Of a stretch of 64,000 nt of DNA, positions 34,114 through 43,387 are shown in pieces; position 1 is the stretch's first letter, and every line of letters begins with the position of its first letter. The translations under genes and the position numbers were made by a program. The stretch comes from Pseudomonas syringae (GTDB lineage Bacteria; Pseudomonadota; Gammaproteobacteria; Pseudomonadales; Pseudomonadaceae), in NCBI RefSeq assembly GCF_000737245.1, contig NZ_JPQU01000022.1, forward strand, positions 1-64,000, written 5' to 3'. The notes beneath the pieces are model-generated. The model did no database searches, was not told the DNA's origin, and worked only from the letters and a program-made list of their open reading frames with translations.

Positions 34114-34881
34114 TTAGCCGAACCTGTAAATATCCATCCCCAGCGCGCCCATTGTGAAGCCTTTGTGTGCGACGCTGAATTCCCCACCCGCACCCCGAGC
34201 AAAATACAGCGGCAGCAAATGTTCGTCGCTCGGATGATTGCGCACGGCGTTCGGGGCCTGCGTCCGATAGTCATGCAGAGCCGCTTCGTCATTGCTGGCG
34301 AGCTTCTCGATCATCCAGTCACGAAAAGCCTTGGCCCAGGGCTCAACGCTTTCCGGGCCTGCGTGCCAATCCAGTTCACGCAGGTTATGGGTGATGCTGC
34401 CCGAGCCGATGATCAACACACCATGTTCGCGCAGGCTGGCCAGGGCCTGGCCGACCCGGGTCTGTAACGCCGGGCCTGCGCGGGTGGGCAGGGAAACCTG
34501 CACGATGGGAATGTCTGCACTTGGGTACATCAACGACAGCGGCACCCACACCCCATGATCAAAAGGTCGCTGAGTCGTGGTGTTTGCCGGTAGTCCGGCC
34601 GCCTTTAGCAGCTCCACGACCTCAGTACTCAGTTCCGGCAAACCCACGGCCGGGTATTGCACAGCGAAAAGCGCCGCCGGAAAACCTCCGAAGTCATGCC
34701 AGGTTTCTGGCTGAGGGTTGGCATTGACCAACAATTCGGTGCTTTCCCAGTGTGCAGAGACGATCACAATAGCCCGCGGCCTGGGCATCTCTGCTGCCAG
34801 ACGTGCCAGGGCCGGACCGCTTTCGCCGGGTTCCAGCGCAAGCATCGGCGAGCCGTGAGAGATAAACAGGCTGGGAAACAT
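34114..34881 (-). CDS. ygiD: Class III extradiol dioxygenase, 4,5-DOPA dioxygenase (YgiD/LigB) family
   Basis: 255 residues. Metal and active-site blocks of the LigB fold: FISHGSPM at residue ~7, VSAHWES near 43, HDFGGFP near 62, PFDHGVWVPL near 107, SITHNLREL near 162 and HPSDEHLLPL near 215. The family includes plant and bacterial 4,5-DOPA dioxygenases and YgiD of E. coli (271 aa). The enzyme would open a catechol ring using a divalent metal and O2 in the cytoplasm. The natural substrate is uncertain. Divergent from tpm. Confidence 0.87.
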   Translation of the reverse strand: MFPSLFISHGSPMLALEPGESGPALARLAAEMPRPRAIVIVSAHWESTELLVNANPQPETWHDFGGFPAALFAVQYPAVGLPELSTEVVELLKAAGLPANTTTQRPFDHGVWVPLSLMYPSADIPIVQVSLPTRAGPALQTRVGQALASLREHGVLIIGSGSITHNLRELDWHAGPESVEPWAKAFRDWMIEKLASNDEAALHDYRTQAPNAVRNHPSDEHLLPLYFARGAGGEFSVAHKGFTMGALGMDIYRFG

Positions 34882-34983
34882 AAAGGAGTCCTGAGAGATT
34901 AAGATGGAGCATCTTCAGCCAGATCATTGATCTAAATCTAATATAAGTTTTAGGGCTATTTGATCGAATTAACGGGAGCTTTC

Positions 34984-35640
34984 ATGGAGGCGGATTTTTG
35001 GCATCAGCGTTGGGCAGCCAACCAGATAGGTTTTCATCAGCCAGAGGCCAATCCCTACCTGCAGCGGTACTGGCCTGGCCTGCAACCAGAGCCTGCTGGC
35101 AAGGTGCTGGTGCCGTTGTGCGGCAAGAGCCTGGATCTGAGTTGGCTGGCAGGGCAGGGGCATAAAGTGCTGGGGGTGGAGCTGTCCGAGAAGGCGGTGC
35201 AGGAGTTCTTCAGTGAGCAGGCTCTGGAGCCAGTGGTCAGCCAGCACGGGGCCTTCAAGGTCTACAGCGCCGAAACTGTCGAGCTATGGTGTGGCGACTT
35301 TTTCAGCCTGCGTGCCGATGACGTCGCCGATTGCACGGCGTTTTATGATCGTGCTGCATTGATCGCCTTGCCGCCGGCCATGCGCGAGCGATACGTTGAG
35401 CACCTGAATAATGTGCTGCCAATGGCGTGCAAGGGGCTGCTAATTACTCTGGATTACGACCAGGCAAAAATCGACGGACCGCCTTTTTCCGTACCGGATG
35501 AGGAAGTGCAACGCCTGCTGACACCGGCCTGGGAGCTGGAGGTGTTGGAGTCCTGCGACGTGCTGGAGCAAAGCCCGAAGTTCCTCAAGGGTGGCGTAGA
35601 GCGGCTGCAAGAGCGCGTGTATCGTTTGGCGCGAAGCTAA
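34984..35640 (+). CDS. tpm: Thiopurine S-methyltransferase
   Basis: 218 residues, the standard bacterial TPMT length, from ATG 34984 (GGGAGC site). An upstream in-frame ATG at 34960 lacks a site. Conserved blocks: [45 protein letters not shown] (SAM loop), WCGDFF and [16 protein letters not shown]. In Pseudomonas this enzyme methylates tellurite, selenite and thiopurines. Followed by the REP array. Confidence 0.94.
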   Translation: MEADFWHQRWAANQIGFHQPEANPYLQRYWPGLQPEPAGKVLVPLCGKSLDLSWLAGQGHKVLGVELSEKAVQEFFSEQALEPVVSQHGAFKVYSAETVELWCGDFFSLRADDVADCTAFYDRAALIALPPAMRERYVEHLNNVLPMACKGLLITLDYDQAKIDGPPFSVPDEEVQRLLTPAWELEVLESCDVLEQSPKFLKGGVERLQERVYRLARS

Positions 35641-35658
35641 CAGGCGTTATGGTCCCCT

Positions 35659-36000
35659 GTGGGAGCGGTGCTTGCCCGCGATGAAGGCGACGCGGACTGC
35701 CTGGCTTACCGAGGTGTTCTTATCGCGGGCAAGCGCGCTCCTACGCGGTATGTGGGCTTTGGTTGGGGCGGTGCTTGCCCGCGATGAAGGCGACGCGGAC
35801 TGCCTGGCTTACCGAGGTGTTCTTATCGCGGGCAAGCGCGCTCCTACGCGGTATGTGGGCTTTGGTTGGAGCGGTGCTTGCCCGCGATGAAGGCGACGCG
35901 GGCTGCCTGGCTTACCGAGGTGTTCTTATCGCGGGCAAGCGCGCTCCTACGCAGTATGTGGGCTTTGGTTGGAGCGAGGCTTGCCCGCGATAAGGGCGAC
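35659..36000. repeat. Tandem array of a 103-bp REP-containing unit (three full copies and a partial fourth)
   Basis: The block CTTGCCCGCGATGAAGGCGA recurs at 35671, 35774 and 35877, and in variant form at 35980: a steady 103-bp period. Each unit holds an inverted REP pair (GGAGCGGTGCTTGCCCGCG and CGCGGGCAAGCGCGCTCCTA) plus ~20 bp ending TGTGGGCTTTGGTTG. Copies are nearly identical (single-base changes, e.g. CGGACT to CGGGCT), so the amplification is recent. The stretch has no gene; open frames through it are repeat artefacts. Confidence 0.92.
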
Positions 36001-36084
36001 GGAGATTTCAGGTGAATCGTCCAACCTTTTCGGGGGCAGGCACCGGTCCGGCAGGGGTAGCCTCTCTCAGCCGAGCGACAGGCA

Positions 36085-36113
36085 CAAAAAACCCGGCCAA
36101 GGCCGGGTTTTTT
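36085..36113. terminator. Bidirectional terminator between tpm and htpX
   Basis: AAAAAACCCGGCC, loop AA, GGCCGGGTTTTTT. The symmetric A/T flanks let it serve htpX (minus strand) and transcripts crossing the REP array. Confidence 0.93.
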
Positions 36114-36128
36114 AATACCACTGCAAGA

Positions 36129-37016
36129 TCAACCGCGGCGACGCAGTGCTTCGATACGATCTTCCAGAGCCGGGTGGCTCATAAACAGACCGGCCAGGCC
36201 GTGCTTGAGGCCGCCGTTGATGCCAAAGGCCGTCAGGCTGTCGGGCATTTGTACCGGTACGCCCTGTTCGGAGCGCAGGCGTTGTAGTGCACCGATCATG
36301 GCGCTGGTGCCAGCCAGTTGAGCGCCAGCTTCGTCTGCCCGGTATTCGCGTTTGCGCGAGAACCACATGACGATGGCGCTGGCCAGAAAGCCCAGTACCA
36401 GCTCGGCAAAGATCGTGGTCACGTAATAAGCGATGCCCTGACCGTTTTCGGTCTTGAAGATCACCTTGTCGACGAAATTGCCGATGATGCGGGCGAAGAA
36501 CATGACGAAAGTGTTCACCACGCCTTGCACCAGTGCCAGGGTCACCATGTCGCCATTGGCTACGTGACCTATCTCGTGAGCCAGAACCGCCTTGACTTCA
36601 TCCGGAGAGAAACGCTCCAGTAAGCCCTGGCTGACGGCAACCAGTGCGTCGTTCTTGTTCCAGCCCGTGGCGAAGGCGTTGGCTTCGTAGGCAGGGAAGA
36701 TCCCGACTTCCGGCATTTTGATGCCAGCGTCGCGGGACAGTTGTTCAACAGTCTGCACCAGCCATTGTTCATGGCGAGTGCGCGGCTGGGTGATGATCTG
36801 GGTACCGGTGCTCATTTTCGCCATCCACTTGGAGATGAACAGCGAGAACAGCGAGCCAGCGAAACCAAATACAGCGCAGAAGATCAGCAGCTGACTGAGG
36901 TTTAGATCAACCCCATTGGCCGCCATGAACCCGTTGAAGCCAAAAAGGCTCAGGGTGATGCTGGCAATCAGCACGACCGCCAGGTTAGTGGCCAAAAACA
37001 GCAAAATGCGCATCAT
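36129..37016 (-). CDS. htpX: HtpX, inner-membrane heat-shock zinc metalloprotease
   Basis: 295 residues from ATG 37016. Two N-terminal membrane spans ([41 protein letters not shown]), the zinc motif [12 protein letters not shown] near residue 140, two more spans and the third ligand region [10 protein letters not shown]. HtpX degrades misfolded membrane proteins with FtsH at the cytoplasmic membrane. The start is preceded by GAGGAG. A promoter lies at 37062-37090. Confidence 0.95.
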   Translation of the reverse strand: MMRILLFLATNLAVVLIASITLSLFGFNGFMAANGVDLNLSQLLIFCAVFGFAGSLFSLFISKWMAKMSTGTQIITQPRTRHEQWLVQTVEQLSRDAGIKMPEVGIFPAYEANAFATGWNKNDALVAVSQGLLERFSPDEVKAVLAHEIGHVANGDMVTLALVQGVVNTFVMFFARIIGNFVDKVIFKTENGQGIAYYVTTIFAELVLGFLASAIVMWFSRKREYRADEAGAQLAGTSAMIGALQRLRSEQGVPVQMPDSLTAFGINGGLKHGLAGLFMSHPALEDRIEALRRRG

Positions 37017-37061
37017 GGTTTGGATGTTCTCCTCGTGACGAATATGTAACGCGTTGCGGGG

Positions 37062-37090
37062 TATATAAGGTGATGTCATCGCCTATTCAA
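37062..37090 (-). promoter_or_regulatory. htpX promoter
   Basis: On the minus strand TTGAAT (37090-37085), a 17-nt spacer and TATATA (37067-37062), about 46 nt before the ATG. CACCTTATAT also resembles part of a sigma-32 -10, so heat-shock control is possible. The rest of the 321-bp gap holds an eight-G run (37193-37200) and an imperfect dyad at 37289-37318 just after alaA. Confidence 0.6.
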
Positions 37091-37337
37091 CTGGGCGACT
37101 ATTTCAAACTGTGTCGCCCTCTACGAACTGCTAACCATTCTCTTTAGTCGAACGAGTGCCGAGCCAGAGCGGCCGGTCCCAGATGCCGTGTTGGGGGGGG
37201 TATTTATTGTGTTGCGGCATGCGCGCATCGCCGTCAGGGCGGTCTCTGCTGGAAAGTAGACCACCGAAGTGCTGCCGCAATTGCGCTGCGCGCTGTCATC
37301 CGGGATGACAACAGCGCGGCAGCGTAGCAATGGTCAG

Positions 37338-38549
37338 TTACTGACGATAAGTCTTGAGGAAATTGCCAATACGACCGATGGCCTGTTCCAGATCATCCAC
37401 CCGCGGCAGCGTGACCACGCGGAAGTGATCCGGGAATGGCCAGTTGAAGGCCGTACCCTGAACAATCAGCAGTTTTTCGGAGAGCAGCAGGTCCAGAGCG
37501 AACTTTTCGTCGTTGTGGATCGGGCAGATCTTCGGGTCGATGCGCGGGAACGCATAGAGCGCGCCCATTGGCTTGACGCAGCTGACGCCGGGGATGTCGT
37601 TGAGCAGCTCCCAGGTACGGTTGCGTTGTTCCAGCAGGCGACCCGGCGGCAGCAGCAGGTCGTTGATGCTTTGATAGCCGCCCAGCGCAGTCTGGATCGC
37701 ATGTTGGCTCGGCACGTTGGCGCACAGACGCATGTTGGCCAGGATGTCGATGCCTTCGATGTAGCTCTGTGCGTTGTGTTTCGGGCCGGAAATCGCCACC
37801 CAGCCGGAGCGGAAGCCTGCTACGCGGTAGGACTTGGACAGACCGTTGAAGGTCAGGCACAACAGGTCGGGAGCCAGAGAGGCGGTGCAGATGTGAACGG
37901 CGTCGTCGTAGAGGATCTTGTCGTAGATCTCGTCGGAGAACACCACCAGATTGTGCTGACGGGCCAGTTCAAGCATGCCCTGCAATACTTCTTTGGAGTA
38001 CACCGCGCCAGTCGGATTATTCGGGTTGATGATCACCATGGCTTTAGTGTTGGGGGTGATCTTGGCCTTGATGTCAGCCAGGTCAGGCCACCAGTTGGCC
38101 TGCTCGTCGCACAGGTAATGCACCGGGTTGCCGCCAGACAGGGCAACCGCAGCCGTCCAGAGCGGGTAGTCCGGGGCCGGGATCAGCACTTCGTCGCCAT
38201 TATTGAGCAGCGCCTGCATCGACATCACGATCAGTTCGGACACGCCGTTGCCCAGGTAGATGTCCTCGACGCCGACACCTTCGACCTGCTTCTGCTGGTA
38301 GTACTGCATCACGGCCTTGCGCGCGCTGAACAGGCCTTTGGAGTCGCTGTAGCCCTGTGCAGTCGGCAGGTTGCGGATTACGTCCTGCAGGATTTCGTCC
38401 GGCGCTTCGAAACCAAACGGAGCAGGGTTGCCGATATTCAGCTTGAGGATGCGATGGCCTTCCTCTTCCAGACGTTTGGCGTGCTTGAGCACTGGCCCGC
38501 GGATGTCATAGCAGACGTTGGCGAGCTTGTTCGATTTGCTGACCTGCAT
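37338..38549 (-). CDS. alaA: Pyridoxal-phosphate alanine aminotransferase, AlaA type
   Basis: 403 residues from ATG 38549 (E. coli AlaA 405). The protein begins MQVSKSNKLANVCYDIRGPV; an open extension to 38861 overlaps the msrB start region and is rejected. Class I aminotransferase motifs: NIGNPAPFGFEAPDEI, NPNNPTGAVYSKEV, FSDEIYDKILYD and the PLP lysine in FNGLSKSYRVAGFRSGW. It makes alanine from pyruvate and glutamate. Divergent from msrB. Confidence 0.93.
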   Translation of the reverse strand: MQVSKSNKLANVCYDIRGPVLKHAKRLEEEGHRILKLNIGNPAPFGFEAPDEILQDVIRNLPTAQGYSDSKGLFSARKAVMQYYQQKQVEGVGVEDIYLGNGVSELIVMSMQALLNNGDEVLIPAPDYPLWTAAVALSGGNPVHYLCDEQANWWPDLADIKAKITPNTKAMVIINPNNPTGAVYSKEVLQGMLELARQHNLVVFSDEIYDKILYDDAVHICTASLAPDLLCLTFNGLSKSYRVAGFRSGWVAISGPKHNAQSYIEGIDILANMRLCANVPSQHAIQTALGGYQSINDLLLPPGRLLEQRNRTWELLNDIPGVSCVKPMGALYAFPRIDPKICPIHNDEKFALDLLLSEKLLIVQGTAFNWPFPDHFRVVTLPRVDDLEQAIGRIGNFLKTYRQ

Positions 38550-38742
38550 GGTGTTTGATCCCGAAAATGGACGAGCCGTAGCTGAGTGAATACCTGGGTC
38601 GCCGGGTATGACGCCGTAAAAATGGATTTGTATGGGCGAAACGTGAGTGACAGACTGGCGTCTAACGAAGGCGCAATGATACGTGCCACCCGTTCTGTGG
38701 AGAAGATACAGATCGGCCTTTTTCGACTGCGGAGGTGTACCT

Positions 38743-39141
38743 GTGGAAAAGTTGGACAAAACCCTCGAGGAATGGCGGGCCATGCTCGATCCTGAGCAGT
38801 ACAACGTCTGCCGCCTGAAGGGCACCGAACGGCCGTTTTCCGGCAAGTACAACAGCACCAAGACCGATGGCGTCTATCACTGCATTTGCTGTAACGAGGC
38901 GCTGTTCGATTCCACCACCAAGTTCGACTCAGGTTGCGGCTGGCCGAGCTTTTATGCGCCGCTGGAAGGCAGTGCAGTGGTTGAAGTGCGGGACATCAGC
39001 CATGGCATGATCCGCACTGAAGTAGTGTGCGCCAAGTGCGATGCGCACCTGGGCCATGTATTCCCGGATGGCCCGCCACCTACTGGGCTGCGTTATTGCA
39101 TCAACTCGGTATGTCTGGATCTGGTACCGCGCGAGGCGTGA
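38743..39141 (+). CDS. msrB: MsrB, peptide-methionine (R)-S-oxide reductase
   Basis: 132 residues from GTG 38743, which has GGAGG seven nt upstream; an in-frame ATG at 38683 lacks a site. Zinc-binding Cys pairs C47/C50 (HCICC) and C96/C99 (CAKC), [31 protein letters not shown] with catalytic Cys119. Repairs oxidised methionine in proteins with thioredoxin. Gene order alaA-msrB-gpx links it with peroxide defence. Confidence 0.95.
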   Translation: MEKLDKTLEEWRAMLDPEQYNVCRLKGTERPFSGKYNSTKTDGVYHCICCNEALFDSTTKFDSGCGWPSFYAPLEGSAVVEVRDISHGMIRTEVVCAKCDAHLGHVFPDGPPPTGLRYCINSVCLDLVPREA

Positions 39142-39184
39142 GTGATGACCTGCTCGCCCGCAGGTGATCTCATTATTGACGATG

Positions 39185-39278
39185 TCGTGGGACCGGCTTT
39201 AGCCGGGAAAAGGCCGTCATGATCACTGATGATTTGTGGTCAGAAATACCGCTTTCCCGGCTAACGCCGGTCCCACGT
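39185..39278. repeat. REP doublet, family A
   Basis: TCGTGGGACCGGCTTTAGCC and its complement (one mismatch, CTAACGCCGG) with ~50 bp between, separating msrB from gpx. Confidence 0.85.
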
Positions 39279-39403
39279 AGCACTTCAGATTTATAACAGG
39301 TCCGTGTCGCAGGCTTATAAGCCTCCATCACGCCCGCAAATCAACGTGCGCGCCAGTCAATGGCGCGCTAATTTCAGCTGCCGCTTCTCTAGGAATCACC
39401 GTC

Positions 39404-39889
39404 ATGAGCGCCAACCTGCTGAGCATTCCCTGCACGACCATCAACGGCGAGCAGAAAACCCTGGCGGATTTCGCTGGCAAGGCAGTGCTGGTGGTCAATA
39501 CGGCCAGTAAGTGCGGCTTTACCCCACAATACAAAGGCCTTGAGAAGCTCTGGCAGGATTACAAGGATCAGGGGCTTGTTGTTCTGGGTTTTCCCTGCAA
39601 TCAGTTTGGCAAACAGGAACCCGGCAACGAGGGCGCTATTTCAGAGTTCTGCGAATTGAATTACGGAGTCAGTTTTCCGTTGTTCAAGAAGGTCGACGTC
39701 AACGGCAATGCCGCGCATCCGTTGTTCGTGCAGTTGAAAAAGCAAGCGCCGGGCCTGCTCGGTTCGGAACGTATCAAATGGAATTTCACCAAGTTTCTGA
39801 TTGGCAAGGACGGCCAGTTGGTGAAACGCTTTGCCCCGCTGACCAAACCTGAAGAGCTGACTGGCGAGATCGAAGCATTGCTCAAGTAG
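39404..39889 (+). CDS. Glutathione-peroxidase family thiol peroxidase
   Basis: 161 residues, AGGA site upstream. Peroxidatic Cys37 in NTASKCGFTPQY, the GFPCNQFG block (Cys65, Gln67) and WNFTKFL complete the active site. Bacterial members of this family usually use thioredoxin rather than glutathione. Downstream of msrB in a methionine/peroxide repair neighbourhood. The last 8 nt overlap the 3' end of the convergent sensor-kinase gene. Confidence 0.92.
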   Translation: MSANLLSIPCTTINGEQKTLADFAGKAVLVVNTASKCGFTPQYKGLEKLWQDYKDQGLVVLGFPCNQFGKQEPGNEGAISEFCELNYGVSFPLFKKVDVNGNAAHPLFVQLKKQAPGLLGSERIKWNFTKFLIGKDGQLVKRFAPLTKPEELTGEIEALLK

Positions 39890-42254
39890 TCAGCCTGGAG
39901 CTTGACTCATGCTGTGAGGCGGGCAGCCATTGTTCCAGCAGGCTGACCAGTTCGGCGCGACGGAATGGCTTTGCCAGATAGTCACTCATGCCCGCTGCCC
40001 GGCAGCGTTCGCGCTCTTCGGGCATGGCGTTGGCTGTCAGCGCGATGATCGGCAGTTGCGACCAGCGTCCGCTCTGGCGGATCTGTCGGCTGGCTTCATA
40101 GCCATCCATGATCGGCATGTTGCAGTCCATCAATACCAGGTCGAAAGGGCCGAGCTTCAATTGCTCCAGCGCCTCTGCACCATTGCCGCTGACCACCACC
40201 TCGCAACCCAGTTTGCTCAGCATGCCTTTGGCGACCAATTGGTTGACTGGATTGTCCTCCACCAGAAGGATTCTGGCCGGGCGCAGGCTTTTGTTGTCGT
40301 TGTCCGAGAGGCTCTGCTCCGGCCCTTGATCAGGTTGCAGCGCCCGGCGCAGGCTTTGGTACAGCGCATTTCGAGCCAGGGGGCGAGCGTGTTGAAGTAA
40401 CGGCGCCAGGGCGCTGACCTGTTCGCTGGGCATGAAATTACCGTAAGCGGTGACCAGCAGGATCGGCACGTGAGTCGTCGGACGCATGCTGAACAGGCAT
40501 TCCGGGCAGTCGGTGATCAGCAGGTCAGGGTTGGCATGGCCTTCCAGCTGCATGGCCTTGTCGTCGACCCCCCAACGCTGGAAGTCGATACCCCAGCCGG
40601 GCAGATAACTGCTCAGCAGTTCCACCAGACCGCTACCGGATTGGCTGACCACCACCACACGGCCTTTGAGCTGGGGCGGGGCAATGGCAGGCAAATGGAT
40701 GGGCAGGGGCAAGTCAGCGCAGAACTGGCTGCCAAAGCCTGATTGAGACTGGATACTCAAGCGCCCTGACATCGCCTCACACAGGTTATGGGTGAGCGCC
40801 AGGCCCAGCCCGGTTCCGCCGAATTGCCGGGTAATGGCCGCTTCTGCCTGGGTAAACGGCTGAAAAATTCGCGCCTGGGCTTCCTGCGCAATGCCGATGC
40901 CGGTATCGCGAACGTCGATGCGTACCCGGTTTTCCTGGGTTAGCGGGTCCTGATAATGGCTCAGACGGACGTCTACCCGACCAAAGCGAGTGAACTTCAG
41001 TGCATTTGAAAGCAGATTGCTGACGATTTGCCGCACCCGGGTCGGATCGCCCAGCACCAACGCCGGGAAGTGCGGATCAATCAGGCAGGTCAGTTCTACA
41101 CTGGGGGCGGCGTTCTGGGACAGCAGGTTGGCGGTGTCTTCGATCAACAGCCCGAGATCGAACGGAATGCGCTCCACCTGTAAATGCCCGGCGTTGAATT
41201 TAGACATGTCGAGGATGTCATTGAGCAACTCAACCAGGACCTTGCCCGAGTCATGGGCAATGGAGAGCTGCTGACGCTGCTCGGGGTTCAGCGGGCTATC
41301 GAGTGACAGGGACAGCATGCCCAGCAGGCCATTGAGCGGCGTGCGGATTTCATGGCTCATGTGGGCAAGGAAAGCGGTTCTGGCTTGCGCCATTTCCATA
41401 GCAGTGCTGCGGGCGGCCTGCAGTTCTTCATTGGACTGGCTCAGCCGCGCGTTGCTCGCCTCCAGTTCCTGGGTGCGGGCAGCGACGATGTCTTCCAGCT
41501 CATTGAGGTGCCGGGTGAGCTGGTCTTCTGCTTGCCTGCGTCGGGCGAATTCGGAGACGACACTGTCGAGCTGGCTATTGGCAACTTTGACCAGTACGCC
41601 GATTTCGTCCTTTTCATGATTGGGCGGGCATGCCAGGCGTCGCTGCACGGGATTCCTGGAGTCGCGCTTGGCGAGTTCGCGAATAACGGCCACCAGTGGT
41701 TTGGTCAATGTCATGTAAAACAACAGCATCAGGATACCCGCCAGCACCAGGCTGCGGACGAAGCCATTGAGCAGGGTAATGCCTGCTCGCTGCAGGAACT
41801 GGCTGCCGAAGGCGAAGGTGTCGACGGTCAGACGCAGTGTACCAATGGCTTCTTTGGGCAGATGCGCCAGATAGAGAGTGTCTTCGAACTGCCGGCTTTC
41901 GCCGAACAGAAAGTCACTGACCGAGCGATAACGGCTCTGGGCATAGGGTCGCTCCACACTGGAGAGCACCATGTTGTTGTTATCGGTCAGCCGCGCGCCG
42001 ATCACAGCAGGGGATTGCAGCAGCCCCAGGGTCAATTCCTGCGCGAGCTCGGCATCAATGTTGTAGGCGATTCGCGAAGCCGGGTTGTGGCTGATTTCCA
42101 GGAGGGAGCGAATTTCACGATTGATGGCAGCATCTTCACTGGCATAATCGATGGCAATTTGCAGCAGGCTGAGCAAGGCTCCCAGAATGAACCCGAGCAG
42201 AACGGTCAGGCGAGCCTGCTTATAGGAGAGCCGGTTGGTGAACGCTATATCCAT
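39882..42254 (-). CDS. sagS: Hybrid sensor histidine kinase/response regulator, SagS-like
   Basis: 790 residues from ATG 42254; an in-frame ATG at 42293 is possible and no strong ribosome site decides. Membrane spans at ~15-37 and ~170-195 bracket a ~130-residue periplasmic sensor. A HAMP-like region and coiled coil follow, then HisKA with His301 (AHMSHEIRTPLNG) and HATPase (NLLSNALKF, DTGIGI, GGTGLGL). A degenerate middle receiver-like segment precedes a C-terminal receiver with Asp710 (LVLMDCNMPIMDG). Domain plan, length and gene neighbours match SagS (PA2824), which controls the planktonic-to-biofilm switch through HptB and BfiSR in P. aeruginosa. Confidence 0.85.
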   Translation of the reverse strand: MDIAFTNRLSYKQARLTVLLGFILGALLSLLQIAIDYASEDAAINREIRSLLEISHNPASRIAYNIDAELAQELTLGLLQSPAVIGARLTDNNNMVLSSVERPYAQSRYRSVSDFLFGESRQFEDTLYLAHLPKEAIGTLRLTVDTFAFGSQFLQRAGITLLNGFVRSLVLAGILMLLFYMTLTKPLVAVIRELAKRDSRNPVQRRLACPPNHEKDEIGVLVKVANSQLDSVVSEFARRRQAEDQLTRHLNELEDIVAARTQELEASNARLSQSNEELQAARSTAMEMAQARTAFLAHMSHEIRTPLNGLLGMLSLSLDSPLNPEQRQQLSIAHDSGKVLVELLNDILDMSKFNAGHLQVERIPFDLGLLIEDTANLLSQNAAPSVELTCLIDPHFPALVLGDPTRVRQIVSNLLSNALKFTRFGRVDVRLSHYQDPLTQENRVRIDVRDTGIGIAQEAQARIFQPFTQAEAAITRQFGGTGLGLALTHNLCEAMSGRLSIQSQSGFGSQFCADLPLPIHLPAIAPPQLKGRVVVVSQSGSGLVELLSSYLPGWGIDFQRWGVDDKAMQLEGHANPDLLITDCPECLFSMRPTTHVPILLVTAYGNFMPSEQVSALAPLLQHARPLARNALYQSLRRALQPDQGPEQSLSDNDNKSLRPARILLVEDNPVNQLVAKGMLSKLGCEVVVSGNGAEALEQLKLGPFDLVLMDCNMPIMDGYEASRQIRQSGRWSQLPIIALTANAMPEERERCRAAGMSDYLAKPFRRAELVSLLEQWLPASQHESSSRLTT

Positions 42255-42362
42255 AAAGAGCACTGCTATGTCATGTGGCCTTCGCGGGGGCAAGCATAGC
42301 TGATCGCGTTGGGATGGCGGGGATTGTGTAAATGATGCATTTATTTGCGCGCACTCAGGTCC

Positions 42363-42451
42363 TGCAGGAGCGCGCTTGCCCGCGATGGCGTCAGGTCAGG
42401 CAATACTTTTTTTGCTGAAATACCGCATCGCGGGCAAGCGCGCTCCCACAG
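42363..42451. repeat. REP doublet, family B
   Basis: Inverted pair TGCAGGAGCGCGCTTGCCCG / CGGGCAAGCGCGCTCCCACA between the divergent sagS and DUF815 genes. Confidence 0.87.
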
Positions 42452-42496
42452 AAATTGATGAGAGCTGCGCTTACATCAGATAATCAAGGAGACATC

Positions 42497-43387
42497 GTGG
42501 ATTCTCGTTTGAATGCTTTTCTCGAACGCGCCGACGCTGTGCTGGCGCGACTGGAGCCGTTGTTGCCTGCTCCTAGAGAGCCGGTCGACTGGTCGCGCGC
42601 GCTGGCGGCCCGCTGGGTTCGTGAGGGTCGCAGTGGCTACCTTATGCCGCTGGCGGTCAGCCTCGATATGCGTCTGTCCGATCTGATCGGTGTCGACCAG
42701 CAGCGCGACCAGTTGGGGCGCAATACCCGTCAGTTCATCGACGGCCTGCCTGCCAACCATGCTTTGCTGTGGGGCTCGCGCGGGACCGGCAAGTCATCGC
42801 TGATCCGTGCCCTGCTGGCCGAATATGCCCCGGCAGGCTTGCGCCTGATCGAAATCGAGCGTGATCACCTGGGTGATCTGCCCCGTGTCGTGGAGCTTCT
42901 GCAAAAGCTGCCGCAGCGTTTTGTGCTGTTCTGCGATGACCTCTCTTTTGAAGCGGGCGAGAGCGATTATCGCGTGCTCAAAAGTGTCCTCGACGGCTCG
43001 CTGGAGCAGGCCCCCGACAACGTTCTGTTGTATGCGACTTCCAACCGTCGCCACCTGGTGCCGGAAAAAGAGAGCGATAACCTCCATTGGCAACAGGTCG
43101 ATGGCGAGGTACATCCGAGCGAAGCGGTCGAGGACAAGATTGCTCTGTCCGATCGGTTTGGCTTGTGGTTGTCCTTCTATCCATTCACTCAGGAGCACTT
43201 CCTGAATGTCGTTGAACACTGGATCACCCAGTTGGCCTCGTCTGCTGGCCTGAGCTGGCAACGTGATGACGAACTGGACAAGCACGCGATTCGCTGGGCA
43301 ACTGGCCGCGGCAACCGCAACGGTCGCTGTGCGTATCAATTCGCGCGTTACTGGGTAGGTCTTAAATTGTTGGAGCAACAACCATGA
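42497..43387 (+). CDS. DUF815 family AAA-type ATP-binding protein
   Basis: 296 residues from GTG 42497 with AAGGAG five nt upstream. Walker A GSRGTGKSSLIRALL near residue 97, Walker B-like FVLFCDDLSFE near 155, YATSNRRHLVP (sensor region) and WATGRGNRNGRCAYQFAR at the C-terminus are typical DUF815 blocks. Function unknown; it is a cytoplasmic ATPase related to DnaC/ClpX-type AAA folds. Its TGA overlaps the ATG of the next gene (ATGA), implying coupled translation with the free-methionine-sulfoxide reductase. Confidence 0.85.
   Translation: MDSRLNAFLERADAVLARLEPLLPAPREPVDWSRALAARWVREGRSGYLMPLAVSLDMRLSDLIGVDQQRDQLGRNTRQFIDGLPANHALLWGSRGTGKSSLIRALLAEYAPAGLRLIEIERDHLGDLPRVVELLQKLPQRFVLFCDDLSFEAGESDYRVLKSVLDGSLEQAPDNVLLYATSNRRHLVPEKESDNLHWQQVDGEVHPSEAVEDKIALSDRFGLWLSFYPFTQEHFLNVVEHWITQLASSAGLSWQRDDELDKHAIRWATGRGNRNGRCAYQFARYWVGLKLLEQQP

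Noticed and set aside
35672-35993. Repetitive open frames giving a repeated MKATRTAWLTEVFLSRA peptide
   Set aside because: They are read through the tandem REP array; the 103-bp period shifts frame with each copy and no ribosome site exists.
41352-42299. Long plus-strand open frame opposite sagS
   Set aside because: The minus strand encodes conserved kinase motifs throughout; the plus frame shows no recognisable domain.
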